Assembly (NCBI GenBank): GCA_964228975.1
Contig: CAXRCC010000051.1
Location: 1 to 35,770 of the forward strand
Direction: 5' to 3'
Length of the DNA: 35,770 nucleotides
From: Paraneptunicella sp964228975
GTDB lineage: Bacteria > Pseudomonadota > Gammaproteobacteria > Enterobacterales > Alteromonadaceae
In this document: positions 7,986 through 14,394 of the stretch, piece after piece
How positions within the stretch are numbered: position 1 is the first letter of the stretch
How the letters are laid out: every line of letters starts with the position of its first letter
Position numbers and translations under genes: made by a program
The notes under the pieces: generated by a model
Seen by the model: the letters and a program-made list of their open reading frames with translations, nothing else
Database searches by the model: none
What the model was told of the DNA's origin: nothing

Positions 7986-8028
7986 GGCAAGGCATAAACC
8001 GCTTAATGCATTGCCGTAGGCGCTTTTT
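7986..8028 (+). terminator. Overlapping hairpins ending in a T-run after the PspB-like gene
   Basis: GGCAAGGCAT (7986-7995) pairs with ATGCATTGCC (8006-8015), with one mismatch. CGCTTA (8000-8005) inside that loop can pair with TAGGCG (8017-8022), with one G-U, and is followed by CTTTTT. The second stem plus T-run resembles an intrinsic terminator for the small membrane gene. The two stems together have pseudoknot geometry. Confidence 0.4.
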
Positions 8029-8109
8029 AGTAGCAGCCAATGATCGTTAAATACAGCAGGCGCTTGTTAATTGGTGCAAGCACCTGTTAACGATCACTTC
8101 GCTGCTACT
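8029..8109. repeat. 81-nt three-tier imperfect inverted repeat upstream of leuS
   Basis: Three nested stems stack in order. AGTAGCAGC (8029-8037) pairs with GCTGCTACT (8101-8109). TGATCGTTAA (8041-8050) pairs with TTAACGATCA (8087-8096). CAGGCGCTTG (8057-8066) pairs with CAAGCACCTG (8077-8086), with one mismatch. A six-base bulge, 8051-8056, occurs on the left arm only, and the top loop is TTAATTGGTG. About 28 of 29 base pairs are matched, which is far beyond chance. No coding frame explains it. It could be a structured RNA, a small palindromic mobile element or a protein-binding site. Confidence 0.7.
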
Positions 8110-8111
8110 CG

Positions 8112-8195
8112 TTTACGAGAATTTGTTTACGGGGATTTGTTCACGGGAATTCGCCTTCGGGAAATTGTTTACGAGAGTTTGTGCACGGAAATTCG
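8112..8195. repeat. Six degenerate 14-bp tandem repeats
   Basis: Six consecutive 14-mers begin at 8112, 8126, 8140, 8154, 8168 and 8182, with an approximate consensus TTTACGGGAATTTG. Examples are TTTACGAGAATTTG, TTTACGGGGATTTG and TTCACGGGAATTCG. Units 1 and 5, and units 3 and 6, are especially alike. Because 14 is not a multiple of 3, three units make a 42-bp higher-order repeat. The block starts two bases after the large hairpin and ends about 60 bases before the leuS promoter. Confidence 0.75.
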
Positions 8196-8255
8196 CCTAG
8201 CCAGAACGGACTCAAAGAAAATCACCAAAGAACGAAAGATAAACTGTCCCTCCTA

Positions 8256-8285
8256 TTGTGATAATCCGCCCCCCTGCGGTATCCT
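8256..8285 (+). promoter_or_regulatory. Probable sigma70 promoter of leuS
   Basis: TTGTGA (8256-8261) and TATCCT (8280-8285) are spaced by 18 bp, which would start transcription near 8292 and give a leader of about 120 nt before the leuS ATG. The remaining intergenic sequence from 8196 to 8411 shows no other feature I can support. The whole gap 7964-8411 otherwise contains the hairpins and 14-bp repeats listed separately. Confidence 0.45.
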
Positions 8286-8411
8286 ATGGCGCTTTCAAAT
8301 TAACCGACAAATTACTCGCGCTTAACGCAAGAAAAAGCACTGCCTTGCAGCACCCACTGGCAGTTAAAATATGAAGCCGAGTAAGTAGATATTGAGTAAA
8401 CGGAACCTTTA

Positions 8412-10997
8412 ATGGCAGTAGAATATAATCCACAGCAGTTAGAAAAGAATATCCAGCAAAAATGGGACTCAGAACAAACGTATAAAGTGACTGAAGACCC
8501 AAGCAAAGAAAAGTTTTACTGCCTCTCTATGTTCCCCTACCCCAGTGGCAAACTCCACATGGGACACGTTCGTAACTACACCATCGGTGATGTGGTAAGC
8601 CGCTACCAGCGCATGCAAGGCAAAAATGTCATGCAACCTATGGGCTGGGATGCATTCGGCCTGCCTGCCGAAAATGCCGCGATTCAAAACAATACCGCAC
8701 CTGCCAAATGGACCTATTCCAACATCGAGTACATGAAGCACCAACTTAAATCATTGGGCTTTGGTTACGACTGGGATCGTGAATCCGCAACGTGCGATCA
8801 AGATTACTACCGTTGGGAGCAGTGGTTCTTCACTCGCCTTTACGAAAAAGGCTTGGTGTATAAAAAGAACGCCACCGTAAACTGGGACCCTATCGATCAA
8901 ACCGTACTCGCGAATGAACAAGTGGTTGATGGTCGAGGCTGGCGCTCAGGCGCGTTAGTCGAGCAAAAGGAAATCCCGCAATGGTTTATTAAAATCACCG
9001 ATTACGCGGAAGAATTATTAAAAGATTTAGACCAGTTGGACGAATGGCCAGACCAAGTTCGTGCCATGCAACGCAACTGGATTGGCCGCTCAGAAGGGGT
9101 AGAATTAACGTTCACACTTTCAGGTCAAGATACCCACTTCGACGTATACACAACTCGCCCCGATACTTTAATGGGCGTAACATACGTTGGCTTAGCTGCG
9201 CAGCATCCTCTTGCCCTTGAAGCCGCAAAAACCAACGCTGAATTGGCCGCATTTATTGAAGAGTGTAAAAACACCAAAGTGGCAGAAGCCGATATCGCAA
9301 CGATGGAGAAAAAAGGCTGCGCCACAGGCTTAACCGCCATTCACCCAATTACTGGTGAAGAAGTGCCGGTATGGGTAGCTAACTTCGTGTTAATGGATTA
9401 TGGCTCAGGCGCGGTTATGGCGGTGCCGGGTCACGATCAACGCGACTTTGAATTTGCAAGCAAATATGGATTGAACATCAAACAAGTGATCACAGCCACA
9501 AACCCCGAAGAACAAGTCGACATTAGCGAAGCCGCTTATACCGAAAAAGGCACGTTAATTAACTCGGGCAAGTTCGATGGTTTAAGCTCACAAGAAGCCT
9601 TTGATAAAATCGCTGCCGAGCTTGAAGCGCAAGGTAAAGGCAAGAAAACCGTTAATTATCGCTTACGTGACTGGGGTGTTTCGCGCCAACGTTACTGGGG
9701 CGCACCGATTCCAATGATCAACCTAGAGAACGGTGAATCGGTTCCTGTGCCAGCGGACCAACTACCTGTTGTATTACCTGAAGATGTGGAAATGGACGGC
9801 GTTACCTCGCCAATTAAAGCCGATCTTGAATGGCGTAAAACCACTTATAACGGCGAAGCCGCTGAACGCGAAACCGACACATTCGATACCTTTATGGAAT
9901 CTTCATGGTATTACGCGCGTTACTGCTCCGCAGGCAACCCGGATGCTATGCTTGACCCTGCTCAAGCAAATTACTGGTTACCCGTTGATCAATATGTTGG
10001 CGGCATCGAGCACGCCATCTTGCACTTATTGTATTCTCGCTTCTTCCACAAATTATTGCGTGATGAAGGCTTAGTGGATTCCGACGAACCCTTTAAGCGC
10101 CTACTTTGTCAGGGCATGGTATTAGCAGATAGCTACTATCGCGAAGATGAAAAAGGCAAAAAAACATGGTTCAACCCAACGGAAATCGACATTGAGCGTG
10201 ATGAAAAAGGCAAAATCGTCGCGGCAACCTTAGCAGCGGATGGTCAGCCGGTGACTCACGGTGGCATGACTAAAATGTCGAAGTCGAAAAACAACGGTGT
10301 TGATCCGCAACAAGCCATTGATAAGCACGGTGCCGATACCATTCGCTTGTTCACAATGTTCACCGCCCCTCCAGAGCAAACGTTAGAATGGGTTGACTCT
10401 GCCGTTGAAGGCTCAAGCCGCTTTTTACGCCGCGTATGGCGCACCGTGCAAGAACACATTGAAGCAGGTGAAATCGAAACACTTGATGTCAGCAAGTTAA
10501 GCTCCGACGAAAAAGCCTTGCGCCGTGATGTACACAAAACCATTGCAAAAGTCAGTGATGACATGGGCCGCCGCCAAACGTTCAATACTGCGATTGCAGC
10601 TATTATGGAGCTTATGAATAAGCTTCAAAAGGCGAAGCAAGAAACGGCTCAACAACGCGCATTAGTCCGTGAAGCTTTAGAAGCCGTTGTTCAAATGTTG
10701 AACCCGATCACGCCGCATATTTGCCATGAGTTATGGGAGATGTTGAAGCCGGGTCAGGACATCGAAACGGCTTGGCCGTCAGTCGATAACAGTGCATTGG
10801 TTGAAGACGAAAAGCTGGTTGTTTGTCAGGTAAATGGTAAAGTTCGCGCTAAAATTACCGTTGCTGCTGACGCCGACCAAGAGGCGGTTCAAGCCGTTGC
10901 AATGGAAGAAGCCAATGTACAAAGCTTTGTAGAAGGCAAAACCGTGCGTAAAGTCATCTACATCCCTGGCAAACTTCTTAATATTGTTGCCAACTAA
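8412..10997 (+). CDS. leuS: Leucyl-tRNA synthetase
   Basis: At 861 residues it matches the E. coli enzyme (860). It is a class I aminoacyl-tRNA synthetase that charges tRNA-Leu in the cytosol. The HIGH motif appears as HMGH (49-52) within PYPSGKLHMGHVRNY. The Zn/CP1 region and editing domain follow (TTRPDTLMGVTYVGLA, MAVPGHDQRDFEFA), then the catalytic half with WYYARYCS and the KMSKS loop at 621-625. The C-terminal anticodon-binding domain ends in GKVRAKITV and VRKVIYIPGKLLNIV. It is the first gene of the long plus-strand cluster; lptE starts 11 bases after its stop. Confidence 0.98.
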   Translation: MAVEYNPQQLEKNIQQKWDSEQTYKVTEDPSKEKFYCLSMFPYPSGKLHMGHVRNYTIGDVVSRYQRMQGKNVMQPMGWDAFGLPAENAAIQNNTAPAKWTYSNIEYMKHQLKSLGFGYDWDRESATCDQDYYRWEQWFFTRLYEKGLVYKKNATVNWDPIDQTVLANEQVVDGRGWRSGALVEQKEIPQWFIKITDYAEELLKDLDQLDEWPDQVRAMQRNWIGRSEGVELTFTLSGQDTHFDVYTTRPDTLMGVTYVGLAAQHPLALEAAKTNAELAAFIEECKNTKVAEADIATMEKKGCATGLTAIHPITGEEVPVWVANFVLMDYGSGAVMAVPGHDQRDFEFASKYGLNIKQVITATNPEEQVDISEAAYTEKGTLINSGKFDGLSSQEAFDKIAAELEAQGKGKKTVNYRLRDWGVSRQRYWGAPIPMINLENGESVPVPADQLPVVLPEDVEMDGVTSPIKADLEWRKTTYNGEAAERETDTFDTFMESSWYYARYCSAGNPDAMLDPAQANYWLPVDQYVGGIEHAILHLLYSRFFHKLLRDEGLVDSDEPFKRLLCQGMVLADSYYREDEKGKKTWFNPTEIDIERDEKGKIVAATLAADGQPVTHGGMTKMSKSKNNGVDPQQAIDKHGADTIRLFTMFTAPPEQTLEWVDSAVEGSSRFLRRVWRTVQEHIEAGEIETLDVSKLSSDEKALRRDVHKTIAKVSDDMGRRQTFNTAIAAIMELMNKLQKAKQETAQQRALVREALEAVVQMLNPITPHICHELWEMLKPGQDIETAWPSVDNSALVEDEKLVVCQVNGKVRAKITVAADADQEAVQAVAMEEANVQSFVEGKTVRKVIYIPGKLLNIVAN

Positions 10998-11008
10998 AAA
11001 GGCAGTTT

Positions 11009-11509
11009 ATGCGTAATTTATCAGTTCTGGTGGGCGTTGCGCTCACCACTTTAATGCTGCAAAGCTGTGGCTTTAAACTTCGTGGTGATTATCAAATCGC
11101 TAAGCAATTTAGCCATATGCAAGTGAGTAGCGCCGAAAGGCACTCGCCGTTGCAAAAAACCTTGGCGAACCGCTTAAAGTTTTTGGATGTAAAAGTGCAA
11201 AACAAACGCGCATTGTTTGAAAATGGCGTTCCCACTATTCACATTCAACCAGAAAAACTCGAGCGTCGCATTTTGTCTCTCTTCCCCACCGGGCAGGTGG
11301 CAGAATATGAATTGGTTTACCAAGTAAGCTACCAGTTTTACAGCAGTGCCAACACCGATCCGCGCGAAGAGAACATCACCTTAACACGTGAATATCAAGA
11401 TGACCCGGAGCAGGTACTGGCAAAATCCAGAGAGCTTGATTTGATCTTAGATGAATTACGCACACAAGCTGCCGATCGCATCATTCGTTCATTAAGCATT
11501 ACCAACTAG
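11009..11509 (+). CDS. lptE: LPS-assembly lipoprotein LptE
   Basis: The protein has 166 residues with a lipoprotein signal MRNLSVLVGVALTTLMLQSC, Cys20 being the lipidation site, followed by the family-typical GFKLRGDY. LptE forms the plug of the LptD outer-membrane translocon that inserts lipopolysaccharide in the outer leaflet. Its position between leuS and holA is conserved in Gammaproteobacteria. The central block of the mature domain, LERRILSLFPTGQVAEYELVY, resembles family members. An 11-bp spacing from leuS suggests co-transcription. Confidence 0.92.
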   Translation: MRNLSVLVGVALTTLMLQSCGFKLRGDYQIAKQFSHMQVSSAERHSPLQKTLANRLKFLDVKVQNKRALFENGVPTIHIQPEKLERRILSLFPTGQVAEYELVYQVSYQFYSSANTDPREENITLTREYQDDPEQVLAKSRELDLILDELRTQAADRIIRSLSITN

Positions 11510-11528
11510 TTGCAGCGCGCGATCATTT

Positions 11529-12569
11529 ATGCAGGTTTACCCGAATAGACTCTCACCGACCTTGGCGAATAATTTGCCAAGGTTTGCACTGGTGTTTGGT
11601 GATGAACCACAGCAAAAATTGGATGCGCTTGATGCATTGCGTCAAACGGCATTACAGCATGGCTTCGATGAAAAACATTCGTTAGTTGCAGACGCGCAGT
11701 TTGAATGGTCTCAACTTATTGAAGCAAGCCAAAGCTTATCGCTGTTTTCGGCTCGCCAATATATTGAGCTTGAGTTGCCAACCGGTAAACCCGGCAAAGA
11801 AGGCAGTCAAACCTTAATTGAAGTCGCCTCACAAGATAATCCCGACGTTATGCTCGTAATTCACGGAGCAAAAGTAGATAAGGGAGTCACAAACAGCAAG
11901 TGGTTTAAAACCCTCGACAAACAAGGTATTTATGTTCCTTGTTATCCGCTGGAAGGCGACCGCTTACGGCAATGGATTACCGAGCAAATGCAAAGCATTG
12001 GTATTCAGCCTAATCCACAACTTGCTAATCTGTTCACAGACTTCTTTGAAGGCAATTTACTCGCCGCTAAACAAGAGCTGCAAAAGCTATTATTGCTGTA
12101 CCCAGATGGTCAGGTTGATGTCAGCCAGCTGGATAAAATACTGGTGGAACAATCGCGTTTTAACGTGTTCCAATTAGCCGACGTATTACTCGCGGGTGAC
12201 GCCAACAAAACGGTAAAACTGCTTAACCGGTTAGAAGCTGAAGGCATTGAACCCAATATTGTGCTGTGGGCTTTAGTCAGAGAGTGGCAAAACTTAACCA
12301 CCTTGAATACCGCCATGCAGCAAAACCAGCCACTGGATAAAATTTGGGGGCAACTACGTATTTGGCAAAACAAAAAAGGCCTATATAATAGCGCCCTAAG
12401 ACGGTTAAACCAGCAGCAGCTAAGCGCAATTCAACAAAAGCTATCTCAGCTGGATAAAGGCTTAAAACAGTCTGCCATTGCGCGCCCTTACATCGAGCTA
12501 TGTCATTTATGTCTCATGTTTATGCCAATGCAGCTAGAAGCCATGCCTCTCGATTATGACTTTACCTGA
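11529..12569 (+). CDS. holA: DNA polymerase III delta subunit
   Basis: At 346 residues it is typical for HolA (E. coli 343). Recognisable parts are the N-terminal LPRFALVFGDEPQQKLDALD, the AAA+-like region with SLSLFSARQYIELELPTGKPG, and the collar domain containing QSRFNVFQLADVLLAGD, followed by LNRLEAEGIEPNIVLWALVRE. Delta opens the beta sliding clamp within the clamp-loader complex. It lies 19 bases after lptE in the conserved leuS-lptE-holA run. The next recognised gene, nadD, is 261 bases further on, an unusually long gap for this cluster. Confidence 0.95.
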   Translation: MQVYPNRLSPTLANNLPRFALVFGDEPQQKLDALDALRQTALQHGFDEKHSLVADAQFEWSQLIEASQSLSLFSARQYIELELPTGKPGKEGSQTLIEVASQDNPDVMLVIHGAKVDKGVTNSKWFKTLDKQGIYVPCYPLEGDRLRQWITEQMQSIGIQPNPQLANLFTDFFEGNLLAAKQELQKLLLLYPDGQVDVSQLDKILVEQSRFNVFQLADVLLAGDANKTVKLLNRLEAEGIEPNIVLWALVREWQNLTTLNTAMQQNQPLDKIWGQLRIWQNKKGLYNSALRRLNQQQLSAIQQKLSQLDKGLKQSAIARPYIELCHLCLMFMPMQLEAMPLDYDFT

Positions 12570-12585
12570 TCTCATCATGCGTTAA

Positions 12586-12831
12586 GGAACCTCGACCGAA
12601 ACAGGCATTCACGAAAGAAAACGCGATGAGTTCTTTCGTCAACTATGCTTAGAACACTCAACATTTAATTCATACACAACATTCAAGCATCAATACGTTC
12701 ATTTTGATGATTCAAAAACGTATTCATTTGAGTGTGTGATAGTTAATGTTGTTGAAAACATCGTAAGCAATACGATTAATAAACAAGGTATTGCACCTTA
12801 TTACAACCCTTTAAGAACACGTTTTATTTAA
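12586..12831 (+). other. Unassigned stop-free frame ending in TAATG on the nadD start
   Basis: From 12586 a plus-strand frame stays open for 81 codons and stops at TAA 12829-12831, whose last A is the first base of the nadD ATG. Its translation includes HERKRDEFFRQLCLEH, FKHQYVHFDDSKTYSFECVI and GIAPYYNPLRTRFI. I recognise no family. No ATG is in frame except ATG-CGT-TAA at 12577-12585 just before it; the only in-frame GTG is late and leaves about 32 residues. It may be a small gene with an unusual start, one broken by the TAA at 12583, or chance. The same segment holds hairpins: 12611-12619 with 12631-12639 (9 bp), 12692-12699 with 12717-12724 (8 bp plus 5 inner pairs), and ATCGTA/TACGAT further on. 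Confidence 0.3.
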
Positions 12832-13496
12832 TGATAAACCAACACAACACTTCGCAAAAAAGCAACATCATAGGCGTATATGGCGGCACATTTGACCCCA
12901 TTCACAATGCGCATATTGTACCCGTTCAACAAGCCGCTCGCGCCACAGGTATTGACAAGATCAAGCTGATGCCTTGCCATGTACCACCGCACAAAGCATC
13001 ACCAAAATCCGCGCCACAGCATCGTGTCGAAATGGTCAAACGTGTTATTCAAATGAACCCCATTTTTGAATTGGACGACAGAGAACTTAAACGCGACAAA
13101 GCCTCTTACACCATTGATACACTTGAAGAAATTAGACGCGAATCCCCCAACAGCAGCATTGTGTTCTTTGTGGGTACGGATTCTATTTTAAGTTTTCATC
13201 AATGGCACCGCTGGCAAGAAATTCTGGACTATTGTCACTTGGTCGTGTGTTCTCGTCCGGGATTTGACTTTAATCCGGAATCCAACCTTCATCCGTATTT
13301 AAAGGCCCGATTAGTGTGGGACGCCGATTTGTTACGTATGAAGAAAAACGGCATGGTATTTTTCACGCAAACCGATGAACTGCCCATTTCCTCTACCCTA
13401 ATCAGGCAAAAATTAGCGGCCGGGGAAGATGTGAGCACGTATTTGCCCGATTACATCCTTTCCTATATTAGGCAGCATCATTTATACTTAGCGTAA
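12831..13496 (+). CDS. nadD: Nicotinate-mononucleotide adenylyltransferase
   Basis: This 221-residue cytosolic enzyme transfers AMP from ATP to nicotinate mononucleotide in NAD synthesis. The nucleotidyltransferase signature GVYGGTFDPIHNAHI (about 15-29) contains the GxFDPxHxxH motif. Later FFVGTDSILSFHQWHRW and the C-terminal LPISSTLIRQKL, the ISSTxIR motif, complete the fold. About ten extra residues precede the core compared with E. coli. The ATG at 12831 has no strong Shine-Dalgarno but overlaps an upstream stop as TAATG, so coupled translation is possible. Confidence 0.95.
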   Translation: MINQHNTSQKSNIIGVYGGTFDPIHNAHIVPVQQAARATGIDKIKLMPCHVPPHKASPKSAPQHRVEMVKRVIQMNPIFELDDRELKRDKASYTIDTLEEIRRESPNSSIVFFVGTDSILSFHQWHRWQEILDYCHLVVCSRPGFDFNPESNLHPYLKARLVWDADLLRMKKNGMVFFTQTDELPISSTLIRQKLAAGEDVSTYLPDYILSYIRQHHLYLA

Positions 13497-13551
13497 TTAG
13501 TTTGTATTACCCGCTGGTGTGTTTATCCCAGCAACCGACCGAGGAGATCCT

Positions 13552-13869
13552 TTGGAACACGAAGAATTGAAGCAGTTTGTCATAGACAAAATTGAAGATG
13601 TCAAAGGCAGAGATATTATCGACCTAGATGTGAAAGGCAAATCAACTGTTACTGACTCTATGCTGGTCTGCTCCGGCAATTCAAAACGCCACGTTGTATC
13701 AATCGCCAAAAATGTTATTCAAGAAAGCAAACACGCCGGTATGGCACCTTTGAACGTAGAAGGTGAAGACTTGGGTGAATGGGTGCTTGTTGATTTTGGC
13801 GACGTCGTTGTTCACGTTATGCAAGATGAAACCAGAGATTTCTATCAGTTAGAAAAGCTGTGGAGCTAG
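13552..13869 (+). CDS. rsfS: Ribosomal silencing factor RsfS
   Basis: I place the start at TTG 13552, five bases after GAGGAG (13541-13546). This gives 105 residues, identical in length to E. coli RsfS, rather than the longer GTG start at 13519. The sequence aligns end to end: FVIDKIEDVKGRDIIDLDV near the start, RHVVSIAKNVIQESKHAGM in the middle and the C-terminal VVVHVMQDETRDFYQLEKL. RsfS binds L14 on the 50S subunit and blocks subunit joining during starvation. It lies between nadD and rlmH as in most Gammaproteobacteria. Confidence 0.96.
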   Translation: MEHEELKQFVIDKIEDVKGRDIIDLDVKGKSTVTDSMLVCSGNSKRHVVSIAKNVIQESKHAGMAPLNVEGEDLGEWVLVDFGDVVVHVMQDETRDFYQLEKLWS

Positions 13870-13908
13870 TCACCTAGCATAAGCTTGCCGTAATAAGGAA
13901 CGTGAAAA

Positions 13909-14379
13909 ATGCAAATTCAGCTTGTTGCGGTAGGCAACAAAATGCCTTCATGGGTCACCCAAGGGTTTCAGGAATACGCCAATCGATTTCCCGCTGATAC
14001 GAGCCTAACGCTCAAAGAAATCACTGCGGGAAAACGCGGTAAAAATGCCGACATAAAACGTATTTTACAAAAAGAAGGTGAGCAAATTCTCAGTGCTATC
14101 CCTCAGGGCAACCACATTGTTGCCCTTGATGTACAAGGCAAATCGTGGGACACCCACGACCTTGCCAAACAGCTCGACAAATGGAAACACGATGGACGCA
14201 ATGTTAGCCTAATGGTTGGCGGCCCTGAAGGCCTCGCGCCGGAATGTGTTGCCGCAGCAGGACAAAAATGGTCACTTTCCCCCTTGACCTTACCGCATCC
14301 CTTAGTAAGAATCGTGATAGCGGAAAGCTTGTACCGGGCGTGGTCGTTAAATAACAATCATCCCTACCATCGCGAATAA
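13909..14379 (+). CDS. rlmH: 23S rRNA pseudouridine-1915 N3-methyltransferase RlmH
   Basis: At 156 residues it matches the usual RlmH length (155). It is a SPOUT-class methyltransferase that modifies pseudouridine 1915 of 23S rRNA using S-adenosylmethionine. The N-terminus MQIQLVAVGNKMPSWV, the central HIVALDVQGKSWDTHDLA, the knot glycines MVGGPEGLAPE and the C-terminal SLSPLTLPHPLVRIVIAESL, which runs into YRAWSLNNNHPYHRE, are all characteristic. Upstream AAGGAACGTG supplies a ribosome-binding site. Confidence 0.97.
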   Translation: MQIQLVAVGNKMPSWVTQGFQEYANRFPADTSLTLKEITAGKRGKNADIKRILQKEGEQILSAIPQGNHIVALDVQGKSWDTHDLAKQLDKWKHDGRNVSLMVGGPEGLAPECVAAAGQKWSLSPLTLPHPLVRIVIAESLYRAWSLNNNHPYHRE

Positions 14380-14394
14380 AACGGGGACACGGCC

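Noticed and set aside
8029..8109. Integron attC site
   Set aside because: The hairpin has imperfect pairing and an extrahelical bulge, but I cannot place paired RYYYAAC/GTTRRRY core sites at the ends and there is no cassette or integrase nearby.
8029..8195. CRISPR array
   Set aside because: The repeats are 14 bp, contiguous and degenerate, with no spacers and no cas genes.
8071..8325. 84-codon ORF starting with TTG in the leuS upstream region
   Set aside because: The start lies inside the loop of the large hairpin, the frame is made by the 14-bp repeats, no Shine-Dalgarno is well placed and it runs through the probable leuS promoter. It is kept only as a point in the repeat finding.
13519..13551. 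Upstream GTG start for rsfS
   Set aside because: It adds 11 residues absent from RsfS and places the GAGGAG site inside the coding region; TTG 13552 gives the exact family length.
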